A stretch of 64,000 nucleotides of DNA from positions 124,001 through 188,000 of the forward strand of contig NZ_JAGOPN010000007.1 of assembly GCF_017991995.1 (NCBI RefSeq), written 5' to 3'. Each line of letters opens with the position of its first letter. Positions within the stretch are counted from its first letter, which is position 1. Both the position numbers and the translations under genes were made by a program. Source of the DNA: Pseudacidovorax sp. GTDB taxonomy: Bacteria; Pseudomonadota; Gammaproteobacteria; Burkholderiales; Burkholderiaceae_C. Under the pieces are notes generated by a model. It did no database searches, was not told the DNA's origin, and saw only the letters and a program-made list of their open reading frames with translations. Positions 14,224 through 25,111 of the stretch are shown one piece after another.

Positions 14224-17151
14224 ATGAAAGCAGACACCGAAACCTCCTGCACCACGGCGTGCTGTTCAGCGAGCGCCATGAGCGCAGCGGCGACCGTTGA
14301 GCCACTCGTGACCCACTTCGGGATAGCCAACATGGATTGCCCCAGCGAGGAGGCTCAGATTCGCAAGCGCTTGGCGCAGGTCGATGGCGTCCGGGATATG
14401 GCTTTCGACTTGACCCGTCGCCGCCTTGAGGTCACACACGAACCAGCTGGACAGAACGCCATCCTGCGCGCGCTGCACGACATCGGCATGCGGGCGGTCG
14501 TGGAACCCGCGCCGCAGCAGGTCATCTACTTCATCAAGGAGATGGACTGTCCCAGCGAAGAGCGCCAGTTGCGCTCGATGCTGGAGCCACTGGCGGGCGT
14601 GCAGGCGGTGGACTTCGATCTGAAGGCCCACACGCTGACGGTGACCCATTCGCTGACCGATACAGCCCCGATTGCCAGGACCATCGAAGGCCTGGGAATG
14701 AAGCCGGTGGAAAAGACGGCGGGCAGCATGCCAATCGCTGTCGAAGCCCTCATCCCCAGCACGGCGGCGTCGCAAACCCCGGCACCGGCGACAGGGAACG
14801 GTACACGCTTCCTTATTCCGAACATGGATTGCCCTACCGAAGAGGCAACGATCCGCAAGCGCCTTGGTGCGGTCGATGGCATCGAACGGCTGGATTTCGA
14901 CCTGATGGGGCGACGGCTCGATGTCCAGCACCGTCTGCCCGACCCCGCGCCGATCCTCAAGGCCCTGAACGATGTAGGCATGAAGGCCAGCATTGAGCAC
15001 GCTGACGACACCGGGCCGCAGGGCCAGGCCGTGTACCTGATCGAAAAAATGGACTGCCCGACCGAGGAGGGCCTGCTGCGCAAGGCGCTCGAAGGCATGC
15101 CTGGGGTGAAGGCCCTGGATTTCAACCTGATGGGCCGCACGCTGACCGTGAGCCACGAGCTTGTCGATCTGGCTCCGGTGACCAGCGCGATCGAGCGGCT
15201 CGGCATGGCTCCAGTGCTCCAAAGCGCCTCCGACCCGGCGCCATCCGCTCCCCGTGAGTTCGGCACCGGCATCTCGCGCGGGCAATGGATTCGGATGGCG
15301 GTCTCCGGCGTGCTGGCGCTCGGCGCGGAGGCCATGGTCTTCGCGGGTGCTCCCGAGGCCTCCTGGCCCATCATTCTTGCTTGCCTCGCGGCCATCGGCC
15401 TGGGTGGGGTCGAGACCCTCAAGAAGGGCTGGATCGCGCTGAAGACGCGTTCGCTGAACATGAACCTGTTGATGACGGTCGCCGTCATCGGCGCGGCGCT
15501 GATCGGCCAGTGGCCCGAGGCGGCGGTGGTCATCTGGCTCTTCGGCATCGCCGAGATGATCGAGGCCTTGAGCCTGGATCGGGCCCGCAATGCCATCCGC
15601 AAGCTGATGGACCTGGCGCCAGAGAACGCATTGGTGCGCCAGCCCGACGGTCAATGGCGCGAGGTCAAGGCGGATACCGTGCCACTCGGAAGTGTTGTGC
15701 GGGTGCGTCCGGGCGAACGCATCGCACTGGATGGCGAAGTCGTCGCGGGACAGTCGTCGGTGAACCAGGCGCCGATCACCGGCGAAAGCATGCCGGTGGA
15801 GAAGACCGCCGGTGCCACGGTCTTCGCCGGCACCATCAACGAGCGCGGCACGCTGGAGTTCCGCGTTACCTCGCGCAAGGGCGAAACCACCCTCGACCGC
15901 ATTGCACGATCGGTCCAGGAAGCGCAGGGACAACGCGCGCCCACGCAACGCTTCGTGGACAAGTTCGCCGGCATCTATACACCCGCGGTGTTTGCGCTTG
16001 CCCTTGCCGTGGCGGTCATTCCTCCGCTCGCTTTCGGGCAGCCCTGGTTCGAATGGGTCTACAAGGCGCTGGTGATGCTGGTCATTGCCTGCCCCTGCGC
16101 ATTGGTGATCTCCACGCCGGTTACCGTGGTCAGCGGCCTGGCAGCTGCCGCACGCCGAGGCATCCTGGTCAAGGGCGGTCTTTACCTCGAACAAGGGCGG
16201 CACCTGAAATCGGTGGCCCTGGACAAGACCGGGACCCTGACCCATGGGCGCCCCGCACTGACCGATGTCATATCGCTGCGCGGCCTGCCGAAGGAAGAAG
16301 TTCTGCGCATTGCAGCGAGCATCGATGCTCTGTCGGAGCATCCTGTGGCCACCGCCATCGTGGCGGGCTACAACCAACCGCATGCCCAGGTGGACAAGTT
16401 CGAGGCGATCCCTGGACGCGGCGTCAAAGGCAACGTCGATGGAGATGTCTATTACGTCGGCAACCACCGGCTGATCAAAGAGCTGGGACTTTCAACACTT
16501 GAGGTCGAGACTCAGCTCGATGCGTTGGAGTACCAGGCCAAGACCGTTGTGCTCCTCGCCACGGACCAGCAAGTACTCGCCCTGCTGGCCGTGGCCGACA
16601 CAGTGCGCGACACCAGCCGGCAAGCGATCGCCGAACTCAAGTCGCTGGGAATCGAACCAGTCATGTTGACTGGCGATAACGCGAAAACCGCGCAAGCCGT
16701 GGCTGCCCAGGTCGGCATCACCAGCGCCAAGGGCGAGTTGCTGCCGCAGGACAAGCTGCAGGCAATCGAAGAACTGCTCTCACGCGGGCCAGTCGGCATG
16801 GTGGGCGACGGCGTCAACGACGCACCGGCATTGGCCAAGTCGAGCATAGGCTTCGCAATGGGCGCAGCTGGCACCGACACGGCAATCGAAACGGCCGACG
16901 TCGCATTGATGCAGGACAACCTGCGCAAGCTTCCAGAGTTCATCCGGCTGTCACAGCGCGTAGCCGGCATCCTGACGGCCAACATCGTCTTTGCGCTTGG
17001 AACAAAGGCGGTGTTCATGGCCTTGGCCTTTACTGGACATGCAAGTCTGTGGCTGGCGATTCTGGCCGACATGGGTGCCAGTCTGGCGGTCGTTTTCAAT
17101 GGGATGCGCTTGCTGCGGTCGTCTGAGGACATCAAGCCACATGGCCATTGA
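14224..17151 (+). CDS. pbrA: P1B-type lead/cadmium/zinc-exporting ATPase with four N-terminal metal-binding repeats
   Basis: A 975-residue PIB-type ATPase. Four HMA-like repeats start with MDCP(S/T)EE at residues 37, 107, 201 and 276. The membrane and catalytic core follows: the CPC ion-binding motif at 623-625, DKTGT phosphorylation site at Asp667, then GDGVND and the last helices. CPC without the HMA type GMTCxxC points to Pb/Cd/Zn rather than copper. Known PbrA and CadA proteins usually have one or two N-terminal repeats, so four is long. It overlaps the next gene by 11 bases. Pb(II) export to the periplasm is inferred from the pbr context. Confidence 0.92.
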   Translation: MKADTETSCTTACCSASAMSAAATVEPLVTHFGIANMDCPSEEAQIRKRLAQVDGVRDMAFDLTRRRLEVTHEPAGQNAILRALHDIGMRAVVEPAPQQVIYFIKEMDCPSEERQLRSMLEPLAGVQAVDFDLKAHTLTVTHSLTDTAPIARTIEGLGMKPVEKTAGSMPIAVEALIPSTAASQTPAPATGNGTRFLIPNMDCPTEEATIRKRLGAVDGIERLDFDLMGRRLDVQHRLPDPAPILKALNDVGMKASIEHADDTGPQGQAVYLIEKMDCPTEEGLLRKALEGMPGVKALDFNLMGRTLTVSHELVDLAPVTSAIERLGMAPVLQSASDPAPSAPREFGTGISRGQWIRMAVSGVLALGAEAMVFAGAPEASWPIILACLAAIGLGGVETLKKGWIALKTRSLNMNLLMTVAVIGAALIGQWPEAAVVIWLFGIAEMIEALSLDRARNAIRKLMDLAPENALVRQPDGQWREVKADTVPLGSVVRVRPGERIALDGEVVAGQSSVNQAPITGESMPVEKTAGATVFAGTINERGTLEFRVTSRKGETTLDRIARSVQEAQGQRAPTQRFVDKFAGIYTPAVFALALAVAVIPPLAFGQPWFEWVYKALVMLVIACPCALVISTPVTVVSGLAAAARRGILVKGGLYLEQGRHLKSVALDKTGTLTHGRPALTDVISLRGLPKEEVLRIAASIDALSEHPVATAIVAGYNQPHAQVDKFEAIPGRGVKGNVDGDVYYVGNHRLIKELGLSTLEVETQLDALEYQAKTVVLLATDQQVLALLAVADTVRDTSRQAIAELKSLGIEPVMLTGDNAKTAQAVAAQVGITSAKGELLPQDKLQAIEELLSRGPVGMVGDGVNDAPALAKSSIGFAMGAAGTDTAIETADVALMQDNLRKLPEFIRLSQRVAGILTANIVFALGTKAVFMALAFTGHASLWLAILADMGASLAVVFNGMRLLRSSEDIKPHGH

Positions 17152-17647
17152 TAGGGCTGTCTTGCGGATGTACCTGTTGGCCGTGACGGTGCTTGCCGCC
17201 GACGTAGCGACCAAGGCGGCCATCGTCGCGTGGATTCCCTTGTATGGCTCCCATGAAATCACGCCATGGTTCAACATCGGGCATTGGCTGAATCCAGGCG
17301 CGGCCTTCAGCTTCTTGGCGCAGGCGGGTGGGTGGCAACGCGGCTTTTTTATTGTTATTGGCGTCGCTGCTTCTGCCTTTCTCACCTGGCTCATTGCCCG
17401 CGAGAAGACTGCAACACCTGAGGCCGTGGGCTATGCAGCAATTCTCGGCGGCGCGCTCGGCAATGTTCTTGATCGAGTGCGGCATGGGGCCGTGGTGGAC
17501 TGGCTCGATTTTCATTGGGGCGATTGGCACTGGCCTGCGTTCAATGCAGCCGACGTTGGCATCACCCTGGGAGCGGGGCTTCTGCTGATCGCCGCGTTTC
17601 GCGGCCGCGGCCGAAACGGCGCAGATTCCCATTCGCCAGCACGATGA
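17141..17647 (+). CDS. pbrC: Signal peptidase II homologue of the lead operon (PbrC-type)
   Basis: A 168-residue LspA-family membrane aspartyl protease with four membrane helices. The conserved blocks are NPGAAFSFL (about residues 47-55), GGALGNVLDR with the first catalytic Asp, and FNAADVGITLG with the second. The ATG at 17141 lies within the 3' end of pbrA (11-base overlap), indicating coupled translation. In known pbr operons the LspA-like partner matures lipoproteins in the lead response; that role is taken from the family. Confidence 0.88.
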   Translation: MAIDRAVLRMYLLAVTVLAADVATKAAIVAWIPLYGSHEITPWFNIGHWLNPGAAFSFLAQAGGWQRGFFIVIGVAASAFLTWLIAREKTATPEAVGYAAILGGALGNVLDRVRHGAVVDWLDFHWGDWHWPAFNAADVGITLGAGLLLIAAFRGRGRNGADSHSPAR

Positions 17648-17734
17648 TCCAGATTTTCATTGACACATGCGGAGCCGTGAGCACGGCTTCGGAGAAACCG
17701 ATGTCCCACTCGGCGCTACCACTGCCGCCTGCAA

Positions 17735-18538
17735 ATGCACGCTGAACTCGTTCTCAAGACGCTAATGATGGGCGTCGTCGAAGGCATCACGGAATTCTTG
17801 CCAGTCTCCTCGACGGGGCATTTGATCCTAGCGGGCAATGCGCTCTCATTCCTTGCGAAAGAGAAGCGCGACGTCTTTGAAGTGTTCATCCAGTTCGGCG
17901 CGATGCTCGCGGTCATCTGGGAATATAGGGCTCGTCTGGCAAGCGTTGTTGTCTCAGCGCATGCCGACCAAGGCTCCCGCCGGTTTTTAGTGAACCTTGC
18001 CATTGCATTTATGCCCGCGGCAGTGCTCGGACTGCTGATTGGATCTCATGTGCAGAGGCTGCTTTTCAGTCCGGGGCCGGTGGCCGTCGCACTCGTTGTC
18101 GGTGGCATCGCGATCCTGTGGGCTGAGCGACGCCCCGTGCAAGTGAAGGCTGAGCGTGCCGAACAGATCAGCCGAATCGACGCACTGAAGATTGGTTTCG
18201 TGCAGTGCCTTGCGCTCTGGCCGGGTACTTCGCGCTCAGGCGCGACGATTATCGGCGGGCTATGGTTCGGGGCTTCGCGGCAGGCTGCGACGGAGTTTTC
18301 GTTTTTCCTCGGCATTCCAATCTTGGGGGCCGCCTCGGTATACAACCTCTTCAAGCACTGGGGCGCATTGTCGAGCGACGACATCGGCGTTTTTGCAATG
18401 GGTTTCATTGCTTCTTTCGCATTTGCGCTGCTTGCGATACGCCTTCTGATGCGTTATTTGACCGGACATGGATTTGGAGTTTTTGCGTGGTATCGCATTG
18501 CACTGGGAACGCTAATCTTGGTAGCGGTCGCCACGTAA
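17735..18538 (+). CDS. pbrB: Undecaprenyl-diphosphate phosphatase of the lead operon (PbrB-type)
   Basis: A 267-residue UppP/BacA-family membrane phosphatase. Both family signatures are present: GITEFLPVSSTGHLIL (about residues 17-32) and LWPGTSRSGATI (about 161-172). In lead resistance this phosphatase is reported to release phosphate in the periplasm, which precipitates the Pb(II) exported by PbrA. Here it is separate from the signal peptidase, whereas some operons fuse the two. An ATG at 17644 overlapping the pbrC stop opens a 33-residue frame before it, possibly a coupling leader. Confidence 0.9.
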   Translation: MHAELVLKTLMMGVVEGITEFLPVSSTGHLILAGNALSFLAKEKRDVFEVFIQFGAMLAVIWEYRARLASVVVSAHADQGSRRFLVNLAIAFMPAAVLGLLIGSHVQRLLFSPGPVAVALVVGGIAILWAERRPVQVKAERAEQISRIDALKIGFVQCLALWPGTSRSGATIIGGLWFGASRQAATEFSFFLGIPILGAASVYNLFKHWGALSSDDIGVFAMGFIASFAFALLAIRLLMRYLTGHGFGVFAWYRIALGTLILVAVAT

Positions 18539-18741
18539 CCTTTCACTGGCGATGACGACGACCCATGTGGACGCTGTTGAAGGCCTTCTGCACAACAGGC
18601 CGTGGCGCAGGGCCATACGTGCAGCGAAAGGTGCGCGGCGTAGTTAGCCCCATCATTTTTCGCCGGCAACAGGCAAATCTTCGTTTTAGAACCTTCGCTC
18701 GCACTGCATCGTGCAACGCCCAGTGGTCCGAGTCATCGATA

Positions 18742-18762
18742 AAATGAGAATCAATAACATTT
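18742..18762 (+). promoter_or_regulatory. Fur-box-like site directly before pbrT
   Basis: The core AATGAGAATCAATAAC matches the Fur consensus AATGATAATCATTATC at 13 of 16 positions by eye. It ends eight bases before the pbrT ATG (18770), where binding would block initiation. A Fur site before an FTR1-type permease would mean iron control, unlike the MerR-type control of pbrA. No clear -35/-10 pair or ribosome site was found here. Confidence 0.45.
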
Positions 18763-18769
18763 ATACATC

Positions 18770-20719
18770 ATGAAAATGCTTTCTCTTTGCGCCAGGCGAT
18801 TCCTGGCAATAGCCGCGTTGTTCGCACTCTGGTCGGCTTCTCCCGCCTGGGCTGCCGCCCCTGCCGCCAGCGACCAGGCCAAGCAGACCTGGCAATTGCT
18901 GGACTACCTCGCGGTTGACTACGGCGGCGCGGTGAGCAACGGCCAGATTCAAAGTGCCAGCGAGTACGAGGAGATGAAGGAGTTCGCGGCAACCGCCGCA
19001 CAGCAGCTTGCCGCACTGCCGAGCACTGCGGCGCTGCCCGAGTTGCAGCGGCAGGCCAAAGCGCTCGGAGACCTCATCGCCGCAAAGGCGGACGCCAAGG
19101 CCGTGGCCGACAGCGCCCATTCGCTGGCCGCAGCGCTGGTCAAAGCCTATCCGTTTCCGCTCTCGCCGACCCAGCCGCCGGATCTCGCACGCGCCAAGGT
19201 GCTGTTTGAAGCCAACTGCGCGGCATGCCACGGGGCAACCGGTGCAGGCGACGGCCCGCTCGGCGCCAAGCTCGAACCGCCGCCGATCGCCTTCACCGAT
19301 CGTGATCGTGCCCGTTCGCGCAGCGTGCTCGCGCTGTACCAGGTCATTTCTCAAGGCGTGACCAGCACGTCGATGCCCAGCTTCGCCACGCTCTCCGACG
19401 AGGATCGGTGGGCATTGGCATTTTTCGCCGGCACACTGTCGCATGACGATGCCATGCGCGCACGCGGCGAACAGTCCTGGGGGCGAGACGCCAGCGCCAA
19501 GGCTGTCTTTCCCGACCTGGCTGCTGCCGCCACCTTGACCGAAGCCGCCTTGTCCGAGCGGATGCCCCCGGACGCAGCCCGCGACCTCACCGCCTATGTT
19601 CGCCGCCACCCGGAAGTCACCGCTGCCGCGAGCGGCTCGGGCGGACTGGCCTTGGCCCGCACACGCCTTCAGGAGAGCCTTGCCGCGGCGCGCGCGGGCG
19701 ACCGGGCCAGCGCAACGCGCCTGGGCCTGTCGGCCTACCTGGATGGATTTGAGCCTCTGGAGCCGGCATTGCGCGCACGCAACCAGACACTTCTCACGGA
19801 AGTCGAAAACGCCATGCTGGCCTATCGCGGCGCGCTCGCCGGCGGGAAACTGGAACAAGCCGATGCCACGGCGCAGAAGCTGGACTATCTCTTTGCCCAG
19901 GTGGACGCCGAACTCGGCGCGGACAAGGCAGACCCGCTGACCACGTTCATCGCCTCCCTCACCATCCTGCTGCGCGAAGGGGTTGAAGCGCTGTTGATCG
20001 TCGTGGGCATGCTGGCCTTCCTGAAGAAGGCAGAACGGCGCGATGTGCTGGGCTATGTGCATGGCGGCTGGATGGCCGCACTGGCTTGCGGTGGCCTGAC
20101 CTGGGCGGTGGCCACCTACTTCGTGAGCATCAGCGGCGCAAGCCGTGAGGTGACCGAGGGGGTTTCATCCCTGTTTGCGGCCGTTGTGCTGCTGAGCGTC
20201 GGGCTCTGGATGCACCAGAAAAGCACGGCGGGCAAGTGGCAGGCCTACCTGAAGGAAAAACTCTCCGCAGCCATGACGCGGCGTTCGGCATGGGCATTGT
20301 TCGCCTTGTCGTTCATTGCGGTCTACCGCGAAGTTTTCGAGACGGTGCTTTTCTATTCGGCCCTGGCCGGCGACGGCAACAATGGAGCCCTGCTCGGTGG
20401 ATTGGTGGGCGGAGTGGCCGTTCTGGCCGTCCTCGCATGGTTCATGCTGCGCACCAGCGCCCGCATGCCGATCGGCAAATTCTTCAGTCTCAGCTCGATC
20501 CTGGTAGCGGTGCTCGCGGTCGTGCTCGCCGGCAAGGGGGTTGCCGGCCTCCAGGAGGCCGGCCGGTTGAGCGCCAGCCCGATCCATTGGCCGCGCATCG
20601 AAGTGCTTGGCATCTATCCGTCAGCGGAAACCGCCATTGCGCAAGCCGTGGTGCTTGCCGTTGCTCTGGCAGGCTTTGCCATGAACGCCGTGAAGGCGCG
20701 AAATCCCCGGCCCGCGTGA
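18770..20719 (+). CDS. pbrT: PbrT: FTR1-type metal permease with an N-terminal cytochrome c domain
   Basis: A 649-residue protein with a signal peptide (to about residue 28). A periplasmic region carries a haem c site (Cys150, Cys153, His154) around 140-230, and a C-terminal FTR1/EfeU permease follows with REGVE at 402-406 and REVFE at 520-524, the two REXXE iron-binding motifs. The length matches PbrT of Cupriavidus. PbrT is described as a Pb(II) uptake protein, but the architecture is that of a ferrous-iron permease with haem-dependent oxidation. It lies downstream of pbrA-C with its own leader, so it need not be co-regulated with them. Confidence 0.85.
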   Translation: MKMLSLCARRFLAIAALFALWSASPAWAAAPAASDQAKQTWQLLDYLAVDYGGAVSNGQIQSASEYEEMKEFAATAAQQLAALPSTAALPELQRQAKALGDLIAAKADAKAVADSAHSLAAALVKAYPFPLSPTQPPDLARAKVLFEANCAACHGATGAGDGPLGAKLEPPPIAFTDRDRARSRSVLALYQVISQGVTSTSMPSFATLSDEDRWALAFFAGTLSHDDAMRARGEQSWGRDASAKAVFPDLAAAATLTEAALSERMPPDAARDLTAYVRRHPEVTAAASGSGGLALARTRLQESLAAARAGDRASATRLGLSAYLDGFEPLEPALRARNQTLLTEVENAMLAYRGALAGGKLEQADATAQKLDYLFAQVDAELGADKADPLTTFIASLTILLREGVEALLIVVGMLAFLKKAERRDVLGYVHGGWMAALACGGLTWAVATYFVSISGASREVTEGVSSLFAAVVLLSVGLWMHQKSTAGKWQAYLKEKLSAAMTRRSAWALFALSFIAVYREVFETVLFYSALAGDGNNGALLGGLVGGVAVLAVLAWFMLRTSARMPIGKFFSLSSILVAVLAVVLAGKGVAGLQEAGRLSASPIHWPRIEVLGIYPSAETAIAQAVVLAVALAGFAMNAVKARNPRPA

Positions 20720-20782
20720 AACAAGCCGGCGTCACTGCCGAGCGTGACTCCTGGAAAAAATCGCGCTCAGCAAGAGATGACG

Positions 20783-22761
<1,979 letters not shown>

Positions 22762-22773
22762 GGTGGATTCCTC

Positions 22774-23124
22774 TCAATAGAACAACGGCAGGACGTACGG
22801 AAAAGCGAGGGCAATCAAGACCAGCGCGACCACGATCCAGAAAATGATCTTGTAGGCCGTCCGCACGCGGGGCACGGCGCAGACCTCATCCGGCTTGCAG
22901 GCGTGAACCGGCCGGAAGATGCTGCGCCAGGCGAAAAACAGCGCCATCAGGGCCGCGCCGATGAAAATCGGCCGGTAGGGTTCCAACACGGCCAGGTTGG
23001 CGATCCAGGCGCCCGAGAAACCGAGCAAGACCAAGATGAGGGGGCCGAGGCAACAGGCCGACGCAAGAATGGCGGCGAGGCCGCCAGCGGCCAGGGCGCC
23101 ACGCCCGCTCTTGGGTTCCGACAT
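22774..23124 (-). CDS. merT: Mercuric ion transporter
   Basis: A 116-residue inner-membrane protein with three helices. The vicinal cysteine pair of the first helix (SACCLGP) and the cytoplasmic loop pair (ACKPDEVC) that pass Hg(II) to MerA are both present. The start is the ATG at 23124 with AAGGA upstream. It is the first gene of merTPA, read from the mer promoter. No merC, merD or merE follows, so the operon is minimal. Confidence 0.94.
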   Translation of the reverse strand: MSEPKSGRGALAAGGLAAILASACCLGPLILVLLGFSGAWIANLAVLEPYRPIFIGAALMALFFAWRSIFRPVHACKPDEVCAVPRVRTAYKIIFWIVVALVLIALAFPYVLPLFY

Positions 23125-23159
23125 ATGGTTTTCCTTCCGGGACTTCGCTTGATGCTGTA

Positions 23160-23190
23160 AGGTTACTTCCGTAGTCAACTACGGAGTCAA
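23160..23190 (-). promoter_or_regulatory. mer promoter/operator for merTPA
   Basis: On the minus strand TTGACT (-35, 23185-23190) and TAACCT (-10, 23160-23165) are 19 bases apart. The MerR dyad TCCGTAG-TTGA-CTACGGA lies in the spacer (23168-23185). This is the classic mer arrangement between divergent merR and merT. Hg-loaded MerR would untwist the long spacer to activate. Confidence 0.9.
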
Positions 23191-23195
23191 GCGTC

Positions 23196-23603
23196 ATGGA
23201 AAGCGCCTCGGACAATCTGACCATCGGCGCCTTTGCCAAGGCGGCCACAGTCAATGTGGAGACGATCCGGTTCTATCAGCTCAAGGGCTTGTTGCCCCAG
23301 CCGGAGCGGGCCTACGGCCGCATCCGCCGCTACGGGCCGGCAGATGTGGCGCGGGTGAAGTTCGTGAAGTCAGCCCAGCGCCTGGGGTTCAGCCTGGATG
23401 AAATCGGCCAGCTTCTGAAACTTGAGGACGGCACCCATTGCAATGAGGCGGCGGAGCTGGCCTCGCTGCGGCTGGCCGATGTGCGCGCCCGCCTGGTGGA
23501 CCTCACACGGATTGAGGCGGCATTGTCGAAATTGGTGGGTGAATGCGACGCGCACCATGGCAATGTGTCCTGCCCGCTGATCGCGGCATTGCACTGCTGT
23601 TGA
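23196..23603 (+). CDS. merR: Mercury-responsive MerR regulator
   Basis: A 135-residue MerR with an N-terminal HTH ([20 protein letters not shown]). The Hg(II)-binding cysteines are at 82, 117 and 126, the same numbers as in Tn501 MerR. The C-terminal end HCC adds two more cysteines. It is transcribed away from merTPA and probably represses its own promoter, which overlaps the operator. Confidence 0.95.
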   Translation: MESASDNLTIGAFAKAATVNVETIRFYQLKGLLPQPERAYGRIRRYGPADVARVKFVKSAQRLGFSLDEIGQLLKLEDGTHCNEAAELASLRLADVRARLVDLTRIEAALSKLVGECDAHHGNVSCPLIAALHCC

Positions 23604-23741
23604 GCGGAGAAGTTCGGCCGTTCACCTCGCGGCGAAGGGGCGGACAGGCAAGCGCGGCGCGCGAACCAGATTTAAGGTATTGAGCCGGAGGCGCGATGGG
23701 ATCAAGACCGGATGGCCACAATTCGGCGCGATAGTGCCCTT

Positions 23742-23772
23742 TTGCACATTAATTCAATAAATGTTGTATTAT
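23742..23772 (+). promoter_or_regulatory. Candidate ars operon promoter
   Basis: TTGCAC (23742-23747) and TATTAT (23767-23772) are 19 bases apart; a 17-base alternative is TGTATT at 23765-23770. The region is strikingly AT-rich against the surrounding GC-rich DNA and directly precedes arsR. An imperfect TTCAATA/TATCGAA dyad overlaps the -10 and could be the ArsR operator. Confidence 0.5.
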
Positions 23773-23778
23773 CGAAAT

Positions 23779-24108
23779 ATGAAAGAGACCCAAGCCGTTT
23801 CCGCCCTCGGCGCCCTGGCCCACACCCAGCGCCTGCGGGTTTTCCGCGCCCTGGTGGTCGCCGGCCCCGAAGGGCTGACACCCAGCGCCCTCGCCGACCA
23901 GCTCGACGTGGCCCGCAATTCCCTGTCCTTCCACCTGAAGGAGCTGGCCCATGCCGGCCTGGTCACCATCGAGCAGCAGGGCCGCAACCTGATCTACCGC
24001 GCCGACTTCACCCAGATGAACGGACTGCTCGGCTACCTGACCGAGCACTGCTGCCAAGGCAGCACATGCGAGGTCAGTGATTCCTCCTCTGCCTGTACTT
24101 CCTGCTGA
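23779..24108 (+). CDS. arsR: ArsR/SmtB-family arsenic repressor
   Basis: A 109-residue winged-helix repressor. The DNA-binding helix region is near residues 35-70 (LADQLDVARNSLSFHLKEL). The C-terminal tail is cysteine-rich (HCCQGSTCEV, ACTSC), giving thiol ligands for As(III) as in ArsR proteins with C-terminal sensing sites. The ATG at 23779 fits the family N-terminus (MKETQAVSALGAL); an earlier ATG at 23761 lies inside the promoter. First gene of a seven-gene arsenic operon. Confidence 0.9.
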   Translation: MKETQAVSALGALAHTQRLRVFRALVVAGPEGLTPSALADQLDVARNSLSFHLKELAHAGLVTIEQQGRNLIYRADFTQMNGLLGYLTEHCCQGSTCEVSDSSSACTSC

Positions 24109-24120
24109 AAGGATCTCCCC

Positions 24121-24591
24121 ATGAAGCGCTTTCACGTTCACCTGCACGTCGATGACCTGAACCGCAGCATCGGCTTCTATTCCCAACTGTTCGCCGCGCA
24201 GCCCGCGCGTGTCGAGGGCGACTACGCCAAGTGGATGCTCGAAGACCCGCCGGTCAACTTCGCTATCTCCACACGGGGCAACAAACCAGGCATCGACCAT
24301 CTGGGCATCCAGACCGACGATGCGGAGGAATTGGCCGTGCTGAAGGCACGCGCCGAGGCGGCCGACATGGCGCTGCTCGACGAAGGCACCACCACCTGCT
24401 GCTACGCGCGCAGCGAGAAGCACTGGATCACCGATCCGCAGGGCGTGGCCTGGGAACACTTTCATACGCTGGGCAGCATCCCGGTCTTCAACGAAGCGGC
24501 GCCTGCAACGGGTTCTGCCGCAGCCTGCTGCGCCCCGGCGCGCGGCAAGCCGGTGGGCGTTGCGGTGAAGCCGGCTTCGTCCTGCTGCTGA
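24121..24591 (+). CDS. arsI: ArsI/CadI-family organoarsenical lyase (VOC fold)
   Basis: A 156-residue vicinal-oxygen-chelate protein. The Fe(II) ligand set of ArsI is matched by His5, His60 and Glu112, and the arsenic-binding vicinal pair by Cys93-Cys94 (TTCCYARSEKHW). ArsI cleaves the C-As bond of methylarsenite; related CadI proteins are cadmium-induced, so the substrate is inferred. The C-terminal tail adds two further Cys-Cys pairs. It is 12 bases after arsR. Confidence 0.85.
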   Translation: MKRFHVHLHVDDLNRSIGFYSQLFAAQPARVEGDYAKWMLEDPPVNFAISTRGNKPGIDHLGIQTDDAEELAVLKARAEAADMALLDEGTTTCCYARSEKHWITDPQGVAWEHFHTLGSIPVFNEAAPATGSAAACCAPARGKPVGVAVKPASSCC

Positions 24592-24603
24592 TGTGAGACA
24601 TCC

Positions 24604-25101
24604 ATGACCACCAACAAGACCTACAACGCCCTGTTCATCTGCACGGGTAACTCGGCCCGCTCCATCCTGGCCGAAGGCATCCTCAATGAATTGGGCCAGG
24701 GGCGCTTTCGCGCCTACTCGGCGGGCAGCCACCCCAAGGGCGAAGTCCACCCGCTGGCGCTTGCCACGCTGGAACGGCTGCATATGCCGATCGTCGGCTA
24801 CCGCAGCAAGAACTGGGACGAGTTCGCGGCGCCCGGTGCACCGGAGCTGGATTTCATCTTCACGGTGTGCGACAACGCCGCCGGCGAGGTCTGCCCCGTA
24901 TGGCCTGGGCGCCCGATGTCAGCGCATTGGGGTGTGCCTGATCCTGCAGCCGTTGAAGGCACCGACGAGCAGAAGCGCAAGGCGTTCACGGATGCGGCGC
25001 TGACCTTGCGCCGGCGCATTGAGCTGTTCCTGTCGCTGCCATTGCAGCGGCTCGATGCCATGTCGCTGCAGCACGAGCTGCGCAGCATTGGTACGAAGTG
25101 A
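24604..25101 (+). CDS. arsC: Thioredoxin-type arsenate reductase (LMW phosphatase fold)
   Basis: A 165-residue protein with the low-molecular-weight tyrosine phosphatase P-loop CTGNSARS (catalytic Cys13) and downstream Cys89 and Cys97, the usual triad of thioredoxin-linked ArsC. It reduces As(V) to As(III) for export by Acr3. A second, unrelated arsC follows in the same operon. Confidence 0.9.
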   Translation: MTTNKTYNALFICTGNSARSILAEGILNELGQGRFRAYSAGSHPKGEVHPLALATLERLHMPIVGYRSKNWDEFAAPGAPELDFIFTVCDNAAGEVCPVWPGRPMSAHWGVPDPAAVEGTDEQKRKAFTDAALTLRRRIELFLSLPLQRLDAMSLQHELRSIGTK

Positions 25102-25111
25102 GGTCTGCGCG

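Noticed and set aside
14266..16467. 733-codon minus-strand frame opposite pbrA
   Set aside because: It mirrors the pbrA coding sequence, whose P-type ATPase motifs are complete, and has no domain of its own.
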